Shown here: positions 1-6,426 of the stretch, piece after piece
Layout: each line of letters opens with the position of its first letter
Numbering within the stretch: position 1 is the stretch's first letter
Assembly (NCBI GenBank): GCA_900545655.1
Contig: UQZY01000056.1
Coordinates: 1-8,163 of the forward strand
Source of the DNA: an uncultured Oscillospiraceae bacterium
GTDB taxonomy: Bacteria; Bacillota; Clostridia; Oscillospirales; Acutalibacteraceae
DNA: 8,163 nucleotides
Reading direction: 5' to 3'
Translations under genes and position numbers: made by a program
Notes under the pieces: generated by a model
Seen by the model: only the letters and a program-made list of their open reading frames with translations
What the model was told of the DNA's origin: nothing
Database searches by the model: none

Positions 1-88
1 AATTATGACACAAATCAATAATATCATTAAAGTTTGTCAAAAGTCACTGTTTGTATGTAGACTTTTTGTAATATTTTACCAGCCGCAT

Positions 89-121
89 AAAAAAACTCCT
101 CCGGTTCATGAAATCCGGAGG
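89..121 (-). terminator. Rho-independent terminator of the J-protein gene
   Basis: On the minus strand CCTCCGG and CCGGAGG (plus 115-121 and 98-104) form a 7-bp GC-rich stem around a 10-base loop, followed shortly by a run of seven T (plus A89-95). It lies about 30 bases past the stop codon of the J-domain gene, so it should end the hscC/J-protein transcript. The other strand also has five T just after the stem (GTTATTTTT), so weak termination in both directions is possible. Confidence 0.9.
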
Positions 122-151
122 GTTATTTTTACACTGTTCAGTTTTAATAAA

Positions 152-1483
152 TCAAATAAATGCTATAGCTGCAACAAACAGCATGATATCCAGTATAACA
201 AAGATCGTGAACAACGCATTTGCCCTTTTTCTGTCATCGGCAAATTCCGGCTTCCACGGCTTTGTATGCGTAGCTTTGGATTTTATGAAAATGATTGTAT
301 TTACCACAAGGAAATACACAAGAATGAGGCTTGAGACGATTGCCGTCGCAGCAATCACAAGAAGCGACAGGTCACTGTCATAGTTCTCACCCAAAATCCA
401 GATAAATACAAAGTCAAGCGCCATTATATCCACCGCAACCGCAAGCTTTGAAAAGTAACGAAGCTCTCTTATACGAGCCCTCGGGTTCCAAAACGATTTA
501 TTTTTTTTCGGATTTTGCTCCGGATTCTGATTTGCTTTTTGCATCTTATTCTTTACAAAAACAAAAACTGCAAATCCGACAAATGCCGCTCCGATAAGAA
601 CATAGGCCCATGTCGGCAAATCATTATCCATTCTCGCAACCGCACGGACAACAACAAAAACTATAACGGCGATGATAGAGCCGACAGATCTCGAACCAGG
701 CTTTACAAATTTGTTTTTCTGCGGATTGAAGCCGACCTTACCGCGCTGTGAAAAAACAAAATAAAGCTCTTCATACATCCCCTTTTGCTCACGCGTTTCA
801 AGAACGTCAAAGTGAAGTGCCATAAAGACGGGACCGTAAAAAGCGTCCGTAAGGTCGTGGTGTGACTTTACAAATTCCGTAAGTGCATGAGCAAAAAACG
901 GGATGTCACTGCAATCCTTAAAATAGTTACTTGAAATAACATTGTTTACAGCTTTTTTTCTTTCCTTTTCCTTTGGATACGATACTGCTTTTTCAAGAGA
1001 GGTCATAACTGCTTTTGTAGCAGCAATGACCTTTTTTGCGTGTTCCTCATCGGCATTTTCAAGAACCTCGTCAAAGTCAATATCCGTGTCCTTGAAATTT
1101 TCAGTATCACTTTTTTCAGAACCGTCAGGTGTGTCGGGTACCTTCGTTTTATCAACAACCCTGAACATATTGTCTGTGCTTTCGGGCTCATGTATCTCTG
1201 CGCTGTCTGCGGCTGCAAAAATGTCATTGTCTTCTGTCGATTCGGTTGCCTTTGGCGTTTTTGCAGGTTCAGACACCTCTTCCGACTGTCGGTTGTCGGC
1301 TTCATCAACGTCAAAACTGTAGGTTTTAGCGAGCGTCAGCGCCGTTTCGTATGAGTCATGAAGAAGTCTGAATTCCTCCGGATGTTCCTCAGGATGAACC
1401 TCCCTCGACTTCGCGGCATATGCCTTCTTTATCACTTTTAAATTGTTGGTGGGTTTTATCCCGAGAACTTGCCAGCAATTCAT
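152..1483 (-). CDS. Membrane-anchored J-domain protein, probable HscC co-chaperone
   Basis: The 443-residue product starts with a short J-domain (about 1-52: WQVLGIKPT, helix II KKAYAAKSREV, then HPEEHPEEF and LHDSYETAL). J-domains stimulate Hsp70 ATPase activity through an HPD tripeptide; here it reads HPE (30-32). An acidic, Ser/Thr/Asp/Glu-rich and probably disordered linker (about 55-150) is followed by a helical segment (about 150-250, with SSNYFKDCSDIPFF). The C-terminal part has about five hydrophobic segments (near 267-283, 291-310, 344-364, 372-399, 423-442). The J-domain is therefore expected on the cytoplasmic side, tethered to the membrane. The gene lies 36 bases behind the HscC-type Hsp70 gene, with an AAAGGA Shine-Dalgarno site before the ATG. 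J-domain with Hsp70 neighbour and membrane tether resembles DjlB/DjlC with HscC in E. coli. Substrates are unknown. The J-domain call is firm; pairing is inferred from context. Confidence 0.9.
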   Translation of the reverse strand: MNCWQVLGIKPTNNLKVIKKAYAAKSREVHPEEHPEEFRLLHDSYETALTLAKTYSFDVDEADNRQSEEVSEPAKTPKATESTEDNDIFAAADSAEIHEPESTDNMFRVVDKTKVPDTPDGSEKSDTENFKDTDIDFDEVLENADEEHAKKVIAATKAVMTSLEKAVSYPKEKERKKAVNNVISSNYFKDCSDIPFFAHALTEFVKSHHDLTDAFYGPVFMALHFDVLETREQKGMYEELYFVFSQRGKVGFNPQKNKFVKPGSRSVGSIIAVIVFVVVRAVARMDNDLPTWAYVLIGAAFVGFAVFVFVKNKMQKANQNPEQNPKKNKSFWNPRARIRELRYFSKLAVAVDIMALDFVFIWILGENYDSDLSLLVIAATAIVSSLILVYFLVVNTIIFIKSKATHTKPWKPEFADDRKRANALFTIFVILDIMLFVAAIAFI

Positions 1484-1519
1484 TTATAACATCCTTTTCT
1501 GATTTTTTCGAACGGAAAA

Positions 1520-3277
1520 TTATTCGTTTTCATCATAACCGTCCTCGTCGTCCTCATCAAAATCAAAGTCGCGCATAAACACGTCAAATGAGTCCTCTCG
1601 GCTTTCCACAGCGTCAAGGAATTGCTCAAAGCGTTTCCTTGAGCGCCTTATGAGCTTATCATCCTGCGTTGACAGGTGATATATGAATATGTCTGTGTTT
1701 TGGTGGATTATCTCACGGAATTCGCCGAAGCTCTCCGCATAAATACGCTCCGCCCTCGCAAGAAGCGCCATGTTTTTCTCCTCATCTCTCGGAAGAATTT
1801 TTATCTTTTCCAAATCTGCGCACTTTGTCTTTATCTCATCCTCGGTCAATGTGATATTTTTATTGATGATAACCTTTTTCGTGAGTTCACCCGTGGAGTT
1901 ACACTTTATGTCAACCTCAAGTATTCCGTTTATGTCATAAGTAAACCTTACGTCCGCGCTCTCTTTACCTGCCGGGCCTTTCGGAACCTTTATTTCAACG
2001 GCACCGAGACTTATGTTGTCACGGCAATACATACTCTCCCCCTGGAGTATCTCAAATCTCATCTCCGTCTGATTGTTGCCGGCGGTATAATACGTCTTCA
2101 TACGGCTTGCGGGAAGAGTGGAATTTCTCTCGATTATCGGAGAAAAAAGAGGGTCCTCCTCCTTTGCCTTGTTTATTATACTGGTTCCGAGAGTGAACGG
2201 ACAGATATCCGTCAAAATGATATCCTTTATCTCTTCCTGTCTTGACTTTATTCCCGAAACTATTCCCGCCCCTATTGCAACAACCTTGTCGGGGTCTATA
2301 GAGGATTTCATTTCGCTGCCCATAAGATGCTCGATATATTTTTTAACAGTTATCATCTTTGATGAACCGCCGACCATTACAACAAAGTCGATATCGGCAA
2401 CGGTGAGAGAGGAATCATGGAGTGCATGAGCTATGGGCTGTTCTATGCGTTTAAACAATTCAGCACAGATTTCGACAAGTTTTTTGTTGTCAAGAGATGT
2501 ACCATAGTTTTCACCGTCAACCGTTGCCGCCATGATGACGGGCTCGGTTGTGTTCAGGGCGATTTTACACATCTCGGCCTGTTTTATGATAATAGCTTTG
2601 GCGTCAGAAGAAAGTCCCCTAAAGTCAAGATTGTTTGATTTACAAAAATACTCGGCAATTTTTTCATTGAAATCATCTCCGCCGAGATGGTTGTCGCCCG
2701 ATACGGATGTTATTTCAATGATGTTCTCAAAGGTGTCCACAACCGAGACGTCAAGTGTTCCGCCGCCAAGGTCTACAACTAAGAATGTAGCGTCCTCCGA
2801 GAAGTCCGACTTATACGCAAGTGCCGCGGCGGAGGGCTCGTTTATTATACGTTCAACCTTAAGACCCGCAATTTCACCTGCGAGCTTTGTTGCGTTTCTG
2901 CCGTTATCGTCAAAGTATGCCGGAACGGATATAACAGCCTCCGTCACAGGCTCTCCGAGATATGCCTCGGCATCCTCCTTAAGCTGCCTTATAACAAAGG
3001 AGGACAGCTCAGGCGCAGTAAAGCTTCTGTTCCCAAGTGAGATCTCCCTGTCGGTACCCATAAAGCGTTTAAAGCTTGCCGTGGTAAGCGCGGGATGAGA
3101 GATAAGTCTGTCCTTTGCGATTTTACCGACAACTATCTTTTCACCGTCATCGTCAAAGCCGACACAGGACGGAGTTAAAAAATCCCCGTGTGCATTCGGT
3201 ATGAGTTCGCTTTTTCCGTCTTTGAACACACAAGCAAGACTGTTTGTTGTTCCGAGGTCAATTCCTATTATAGCCAT
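1520..3277 (-). CDS. hscC: Hsp70 family chaperone, HscC-like
   Basis: The 585-residue ATP-dependent chaperone carries all Hsp70 ATPase signatures: IGIDLGTTNS (4-13), the lysine of the SFKRFMGT motif (K70), NEPSAAALAY (146-155), DLGGGTLDVS (169-178), LGGDDFNEK (198-206) and VMVGGSSK (300-307). The interdomain region reads DICPFTLGTSI (357-367) where canonical DnaK has a DVTPLSLG-type sequence. A beta substrate-binding domain follows (about 385-500), then a short helical lid. The tail is very acidic (FDFDEDDEDGYDENE) rather than a DnaK-type end. The length, between E. coli HscC (about 556) and DnaK (638), the CPFTLG linker and the adjacent J-protein gene all favour the specialised HscC branch over housekeeping DnaK; no grpE or hrcA is nearby. 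The ATG is preceded by AGGTGA, six bases away. An intrinsic terminator hairpin lies immediately upstream. The Hsp70 assignment is near certain; the HscC subtype is likely. Confidence 0.93.
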   Translation of the reverse strand: MAIIGIDLGTTNSLACVFKDGKSELIPNAHGDFLTPSCVGFDDDGEKIVVGKIAKDRLISHPALTTASFKRFMGTDREISLGNRSFTAPELSSFVIRQLKEDAEAYLGEPVTEAVISVPAYFDDNGRNATKLAGEIAGLKVERIINEPSAAALAYKSDFSEDATFLVVDLGGGTLDVSVVDTFENIIEITSVSGDNHLGGDDFNEKIAEYFCKSNNLDFRGLSSDAKAIIIKQAEMCKIALNTTEPVIMAATVDGENYGTSLDNKKLVEICAELFKRIEQPIAHALHDSSLTVADIDFVVMVGGSSKMITVKKYIEHLMGSEMKSSIDPDKVVAIGAGIVSGIKSRQEEIKDIILTDICPFTLGTSIINKAKEEDPLFSPIIERNSTLPASRMKTYYTAGNNQTEMRFEILQGESMYCRDNISLGAVEIKVPKGPAGKESADVRFTYDINGILEVDIKCNSTGELTKKVIINKNITLTEDEIKTKCADLEKIKILPRDEEKNMALLARAERIYAESFGEFREIIHQNTDIFIYHLSTQDDKLIRRSRKRFEQFLDAVESREDSFDVFMRDFDFDEDDEDGYDENE

Positions 3278-3288
3278 AAAATCACCTG

Positions 3289-3327
3289 AAAAAGGCTCCG
3301 TTAAACCTTGTCAAAGTTACCGGAGCC
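3289..3327 (-). terminator. Terminator or attenuator hairpin directly before hscC
   Basis: On the minus strand GGCTCCG (plus 3321-3327) pairs with CGGAGCC (plus 3294-3300), followed directly by five T (plus A3289-3293). The 20-base loop can pair further (AACTTT with AAGGTT around GAC), making a long stem with a small internal loop. It ends the Nudix/membrane-protein transcript about 55 bases after the stop at 3383. The U-tract ends one base before the AGGTGA ribosome binding site of hscC, leaving no room for a new promoter in between. No CIRCE-type heat-shock operator is visible. Confidence 0.85.
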
Positions 3328-3382
3328 GTCAAAATAGAATTCAAAAATTGTTATGCCAAAAGCTTTTAGAAGCATCCTTCAA

Positions 3383-3913
3383 TCAGACAATACCGAGAAC
3401 ACCGAAAAGTCCGTATGAAATAGCCGCAACTATAATTCCCGCAATAGCCACACCTATAGCTATAACCGGGAAGGAGTCCTTTATCTTCATGTTAAGAAGG
3501 CTTGCAACGAGCGCTCCCGTCCATCCTCCCGTTCCGGGAAGAGGTATCGCCACAAATGCCAGCAGTCCGAATTTTTCCCACCGGCTCTCCTTTACCTTTT
3601 CACCCTTTTCAAGTCCGCGCTTTTCAAGCTTTTCAACGAATTTCACAAGAATTCCGTGATTCTTCATCCACGCAAATATCTTCTTTATGAAAAGAAGTAT
3701 AAAGGGAATGGGAAGTATGTTGCCGATATAGCATATAATCATTGCCGGAATAAGCTTTACGTGCAAAAGGCTTGCCGCTATAAGTCCTCCGCGCAGTTCA
3801 AGAATCGGCAGCATGGAAATCAGAAAAATAATGAGCTCTTTTTTGTATGCGAAGCCGTCTGAAAATGCACCGTTAAAAAAGTTAACCAGTGACTGTGCAA
3901 GAGTTTCTGTCAT
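3383..3913 (-). CDS. Small multidrug export family (COG2426, Sm_multidrug_ex) membrane protein
   Basis: The 176-residue, highly hydrophobic integral membrane protein shows the family hallmarks: the MLPILELRGGL segment (34-44), a central membrane span with NILPIPF (65-71), an amphipathic charged cytoplasmic stretch (about 90-113: EKLEKRGLEKGEKVKESRWEKFG), and the IPLPGTGGWTGAL motif (123-135) followed by a last span (about 148-170). The paired ELRGG and PLPGTGGWTG motifs probably form re-entrant or core elements. The Pfam name implies small-molecule export, but transport activity is not established for most members, so the substrate is unknown. AAAGGAG lies eight bases before the ATG and overlaps the TAA of the upstream Nudix gene (gap 15 bases), which suggests translational coupling. 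A terminator follows the gene. The family call is confident; the function is open. Confidence 0.88.
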   Translation of the reverse strand: MTETLAQSLVNFFNGAFSDGFAYKKELIIFLISMLPILELRGGLIAASLLHVKLIPAMIICYIGNILPIPFILLFIKKIFAWMKNHGILVKFVEKLEKRGLEKGEKVKESRWEKFGLLAFVAIPLPGTGGWTGALVASLLNMKIKDSFPVIAIGVAIAGIIVAAISYGLFGVLGIV

Positions 3914-3928
3914 TTTGAAATATCTCCT

Positions 3929-4648
3929 TTATTCAATGATACCCTTTGAAATGAGAAAGCTGCGTGCGTCTGTCAAAATCTTTTTATCGTTGTCAAAGCG
4001 TAGCCTTTTAAGACTGTCTCTGTACGACAACCATGCGTAATCCTCTATCTCCGATTCCTGGATAACGGTATTTGTGTCGTCAGTTGTGGCAACAAAGATA
4101 TTCACGGTCTTTTCGACCTTGTTTTGAATCATATACTCTGAAGAGCATTTGAAGCCCGGAATTATCTTTATCCTTATTCCGGCCTCCTCAAGGACCTCTC
4201 TCCTTGCCGTATCCTCATCGGACTCGCCACGCTCAACATGACCCTTCGGAAAGCTCCAATGAACGCTTCTGTGATTTTTTATTATGAGATAACGGTACTC
4301 ACCGTTTATTTTTCTGAAAACTATAGCACCGCACGAATGCTCGTAGAGACACTGTATGTTCTCGGCTCCGAAGAACCGCAACGCATCCTTTATCTCATGT
4401 ATGATGTATTTTTTACTCTTTGGAGCAACGACATAATACGTTTCTCCACCCTTTTCAAACGAAGCAATAATTCGCCCATCAAATGTTTTTACGGGATGAT
4501 TAATCCCAAGTACAAACGCTTTGAGCTTCATGCGGGCATTTGAGGTAACAAAATCAATTTCCCCGAAGTTTAGACCATAGACTATTCCATTATCATCTTT
4601 AGAAAAAATCGGAGTTGTTACCTTTACTCTGACATATCTGCCAAGCAT
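3929..4648 (-). CDS. Nudix hydrolase (Ap4A hydrolase-like) with N-terminal pyrophosphatase-like domain
   Basis: The 239-residue protein has two parts. Residues about 103-235 are a Nudix domain with a perfect Nudix box (G136-x5-E142-x7-REVLEEAGI at 150-158), preceded by SCGAIVF and HWSFPKGHVERGE, the pattern of asymmetric dinucleoside tetraphosphate (Ap4A) hydrolases. All metal-binding glutamates of the box are present, so it should be active on a nucleoside diphosphate-linked substrate. Residues about 1-95 (MLGRYVRVKV, YGLNFGEI, FVLGINHPV, FDGRIIA, YYVVAPKS) resemble the small proteins annotated as inorganic pyrophosphatase in Clostridia, but the aspartates of a true family I enzyme are missing, so this part is probably structural or ligand-binding. 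The ATG has GGAGG seven bases upstream and a good promoter behind it. It is the first gene of the minus-strand run and diverges from the HD-domain operon. Nudix is near certain; the substrate is not known. Confidence 0.9.
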   Translation of the reverse strand: MLGRYVRVKVTTPIFSKDDNGIVYGLNFGEIDFVTSNARMKLKAFVLGINHPVKTFDGRIIASFEKGGETYYVVAPKSKKYIIHEIKDALRFFGAENIQCLYEHSCGAIVFRKINGEYRYLIIKNHRSVHWSFPKGHVERGESDEDTARREVLEEAGIRIKIIPGFKCSSEYMIQNKVEKTVNIFVATTDDTNTVIQESEIEDYAWLSYRDSLKRLRFDNDKKILTDARSFLISKGIIE

Positions 4649-4665
4649 AAATATACCTCCGAAAC

Positions 4666-4678
4666 AGCGCTACGCGCT
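4666..4678 (-). other. Small leader hairpin of the Nudix gene
   Basis: AGCGC-TAC-GCGCT forms a compact 5-bp GC hairpin in the 5' leader, between the predicted start of transcription and the GGAGG site. It may only stabilise the leader; no U-tract follows, so it is not a terminator. Confidence 0.4.
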
Positions 4679-4695
4679 TTAGACAATTTGAATTA

Positions 4696-4724
4696 ATTAT
4701 ACTCCGAATATAGCAGTGCTTCAA
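4696..4724 (-). promoter_or_regulatory. Sigma-70/SigA-type promoter of the Nudix operon
   Basis: On the minus strand TTGAAG (plus 4719-4724) and a perfect TATAAT (plus 4696-4701) are 17 bases apart. Transcription would begin near 4689, giving a leader of about 40 bases before the ATG at 4648. It drives the Nudix and Sm_multidrug_ex genes and, by read-through, possibly hscC and the J-protein gene. Confidence 0.75.
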
Positions 4725-4788
4725 GAATTATTTACATGTGTAATAAAAATTTTGTAAATTTTTAGTATATTTATTGCATTCAATGTAT

Positions 4789-4794
4789 TATAAT
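4789..4794 (+). promoter_or_regulatory. Likely -10 box of the HD-domain operon
   Basis: A perfect TATAAT lies 44 bases before the HD gene ATG. No good -35 hexamer is found at 16-18 bases (the position reads TATATT), so the promoter would be weak or activator-dependent. It lies back to back with the Nudix promoter in a 189-base divergent gap. Confidence 0.5.
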
Positions 4795-4837
4795 CATATG
4801 CGTTGCAAAAAAAACAAAGAAGAAGGCAGGTGCGAAA

Positions 4838-5389
4838 ATGGATAAAAAAAGAATAATAAAGCTCATAATTGCACTTCGCCTTTTACGTAAGTACTATGAG
4901 CACGATTTCAACCTTGACAGGGAGATTGATGCCGATTACTTAGCCCTTGTTGACGACCTGCTTGACCTTAAAGAGGTCCAGTATATGAAAAAGAATATCC
5001 AGCACAGCGACATAACGACCTTTGAGCATACCTTGTGTGTGTCATACATCGCCTATAAGCTTTGCAAAATACTCGACTGGAACTTCAGAGCCGCCGCAAG
5101 AGCCGGACTTCTTCACGACCTCGTATACTACGACTGGCACAAGCCCGACCCCTCTCACAGACTTCACGGCTACAGGCATCCCGGCTTTGCGCTGAAAAAC
5201 GCAAAGGAGATCACAACGCTTTCAAATGTTGAAGAAGATATCATCAGCAGGCATATGTGGCCTCTTACACCTACACCGCCACGCTACAGAGAAGCATGGG
5301 TAGTAACGCTCGTAGACAAGTATTGCGCTACCAAAGAAAATATGAGAAAGTTCGAATTCCAACCGGAGAATTACAGGAGAGACTATTGA
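4838..5389 (+). CDS. HD-domain phosphohydrolase
   Basis: The 183-residue cytoplasmic protein has the HD-superfamily metal ligands in order: H64 (TFEHTLCVSYIAY), H93-D94 (AGLLHDLVYYDW), further histidines at 110 and 114 (LHGYRHPGFAL), H139 (ISRHMWPLTPTPPRYRE) and D160 (TLVDKYCA). This is the layout of a metal-dependent phosphohydrolase; the additional histidines after the HD pair recall multi-metal members. Known HD enzymes cleave nucleotides, cyclic nucleotides or phosphate esters, and nothing here fixes the substrate. The first about 50 residues are a charged helical extension. The ATG is preceded by a moderate GCAGGTG site. Its stop overlaps the start of the next gene by one base, so the two are translated together; the membrane protein encoded there could be a functional partner. 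I do not recognise a gene symbol. Confidence 0.88.
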   Translation: MDKKRIIKLIIALRLLRKYYEHDFNLDREIDADYLALVDDLLDLKEVQYMKKNIQHSDITTFEHTLCVSYIAYKLCKILDWNFRAAARAGLLHDLVYYDWHKPDPSHRLHGYRHPGFALKNAKEITTLSNVEEDIISRHMWPLTPTPPRYREAWVVTLVDKYCATKENMRKFEFQPENYRRDY

Positions 5390-5391
5390 TG
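5375..5391 (+). promoter_or_regulatory. Ribosome binding site and TGATG overlap fixing the PF06541 gene start
   Basis: AGGAG (5375-5379) lies nine bases before ATG 5389-5391, inside the last codons of the HD gene, and the TGA stop (5387-5389) shares its A with that ATG. This favours the start at 5389 over a longer reading from 5257, whose extra 44 residues are only the HD coding sequence read in another frame. Confidence 0.85.
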
Positions 5392-6228
5392 CTTTACACG
5401 ATTTCTCTATATTTTCTATACTTTTTGTTCTACTCGGCAGCCGGGTGGGTGCTTGAGGTTATATACTGTACCCTTGTAAACACAAAGAGGAACAAAAAGT
5501 TTTCCCCCACAAACCGCGGCTTCTTCGGCGGTCCCATATGTCCCATTTACGGCTTCACCGCCATAACGATGCTTATAACGCTATCTCCACTCACGAACAA
5601 GCCCATCGTTCTTGCGCTTGTCGGTGTTATTGCCTGTGACTTTGTGGAGTACATGACAAGCTTCATCATGGAAAAGCTTTTCAATGCAAGATGGTGGGAC
5701 TACAAAAATGAATTCCTAAACATAAACGGAAGGATATGCTTAAAGCACTCCGTCATGTGGACGATTCTCTCCGTAGTATTCATGCTGTATGTTCATCCGT
5801 TTATCAAAACTCATATCTTCGATATCTTTGAGGAAAGGGAGATAGAATATATCGCCATTGCGGCGCTTTTCCTCTTTGTATATGACGTTGTGAATACACT
5901 CATAACCGCAAACTATATACGCGGTATCCAGGGAAAAATCAAGAGGCTCTACGCGTCGCTCGGAGACCGCACACCGGACATTCCGTTCAACAAGGAAAAA
6001 GTATCCGAATATTCTGCCGAGCTTCGCGAGTATATCTCTACACTTAGGCACAGCAGAAACAAGAAACGTTTTCATAAAATACTTTCTCAGTATCCGCGTC
6101 TTGTTGAACTCATAGCAAACGAGGTATATGAGCTTTCAGACGGACCTGAGGAAACAAAAAATGAAATAAAGTTCCTCCAAATGGACTTTGACACGCTCTT
6201 TAACAGCGACAAGGAAGAGATGTACTGA
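5389..6228 (+). CDS. PF06541 (CmpB-type, COG4905) integral membrane protein
   Basis: The 279-residue membrane protein begins directly with a hydrophobic segment (LYFLYFLFYSAAGWVLEVIY, 7-26), then GFFGGPICPIYG (44-55), two spans (about 57-68 and 73-92), the motif ARWWDYKNEFLNINGRICL (100-118), and two further spans (about 121-138 and 153-175). The GGPxCPIYG, WWDY and GRICL motifs mark the family called putative ABC-transporter type IV (CmpB). No ATP-binding motif is present and no ABC ATPase gene is adjacent, so the transporter label is only a family name. The last about 100 residues are charged, helical and presumably cytoplasmic. It is translationally coupled to the HD-domain gene. Transcription is probably stopped by the hairpin at 6279-6317. 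The family call is strong; the biochemical role is unknown. Confidence 0.87.
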   Translation: MLYTISLYFLYFLFYSAAGWVLEVIYCTLVNTKRNKKFSPTNRGFFGGPICPIYGFTAITMLITLSPLTNKPIVLALVGVIACDFVEYMTSFIMEKLFNARWWDYKNEFLNINGRICLKHSVMWTILSVVFMLYVHPFIKTHIFDIFEEREIEYIAIAALFLFVYDVVNTLITANYIRGIQGKIKRLYASLGDRTPDIPFNKEKVSEYSAELREYISTLRHSRNKKRFHKILSQYPRLVELIANEVYELSDGPEETKNEIKFLQMDFDTLFNSDKEEMY

Positions 6229-6278
6229 TAAAACTGCAACGCACTTCAAAACAATATATTTTTGATACAGGAAAATGC

Positions 6279-6317
6279 AAACCCCACAGATAATGCTAAC
6301 GCATATCTGCGGGGTTT
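6279..6317. terminator. Bidirectional terminator hairpin in the convergent gap
   Basis: AAACCCCACAGATA (6279-6292) and TATCTGCGGGGTTT (6304-6317) pair over 14 positions with a single non-Watson-Crick position; the loop can add ATGC/GCAT around TAAC. It lies 50 bases after the PF06541 gene stop and about 110 bases past the prenyl synthase stop on the other strand. Its built-in AAA/TTT ends give short U-tracts on both strands, so it can serve both converging transcripts, though neither tract is long. Confidence 0.75.
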
Positions 6318-6325
6318 AATGAATT

Positions 6326-6355
6326 ATTATACAAAAAGATGTTATTCTGAAGCAA
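6326..6355 (-). promoter_or_regulatory. Promoter-like pair in the convergent gap
   Basis: On the minus strand TTGCTT (plus 6350-6355) and a perfect TATAAT (plus 6326-6331) are 18 bases apart. Transcription would start near 6319 and run straight into the hairpin at 6317-6279, giving either a very short RNA or, if read through, antisense RNA against the end of the PF06541 gene. AT-rich gaps give such matches by chance, so confidence is low. Confidence 0.3.
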
Positions 6356-6426
6356 AACTGCCTTATGAACGCTCAGCCCAATGGTCAGTACTTTTTGCAA
6401 GCGGTATGAAGCTGATTTACACAGGT

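Noticed and set aside
1..60. TTGACA on the minus strand (plus 35-40) as a promoter for a gene to the left
   Set aside because: At 16-18 bases the -10 position reads TGATTT or similar, and the nearest CATAAT is about 27 bases away; spacing does not support a promoter.
5..334. 109-codon plus-strand open frame at the left end
   Set aside because: It passes through the terminator at 89-121 and lies antisense to the J-protein gene; no ribosome binding site or recognisable product.
942..1354. Plus- and minus-strand frames overlapping the J-protein linker (942-1322, 1003-1314, 1040-1354)
   Set aside because: They are shadows of the biased acidic linker coding sequence, and none has start signals.
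1676..3098. Long plus-strand open frames opposite hscC (1676-2245, 2118-2429, 2532-3098)
   Set aside because: They lie antisense to a clearly conserved Hsp70 gene, give low-complexity Ser/Tyr-rich products and lack ribosome binding sites.
3300..3332. TTGACA and TTGACG on the minus strand as -35 boxes of an hscC promoter
   Set aside because: The matching -10 positions read TTTCAG and AAGGTT; the motifs are explained by the terminator loop and its flank.
5257..5388. 44-codon upstream extension of the PF06541 protein
   Set aside because: The added residues are the HD gene read in another frame, no ribosome binding site precedes 5257, and AGGAG plus the TGATG overlap support 5389.
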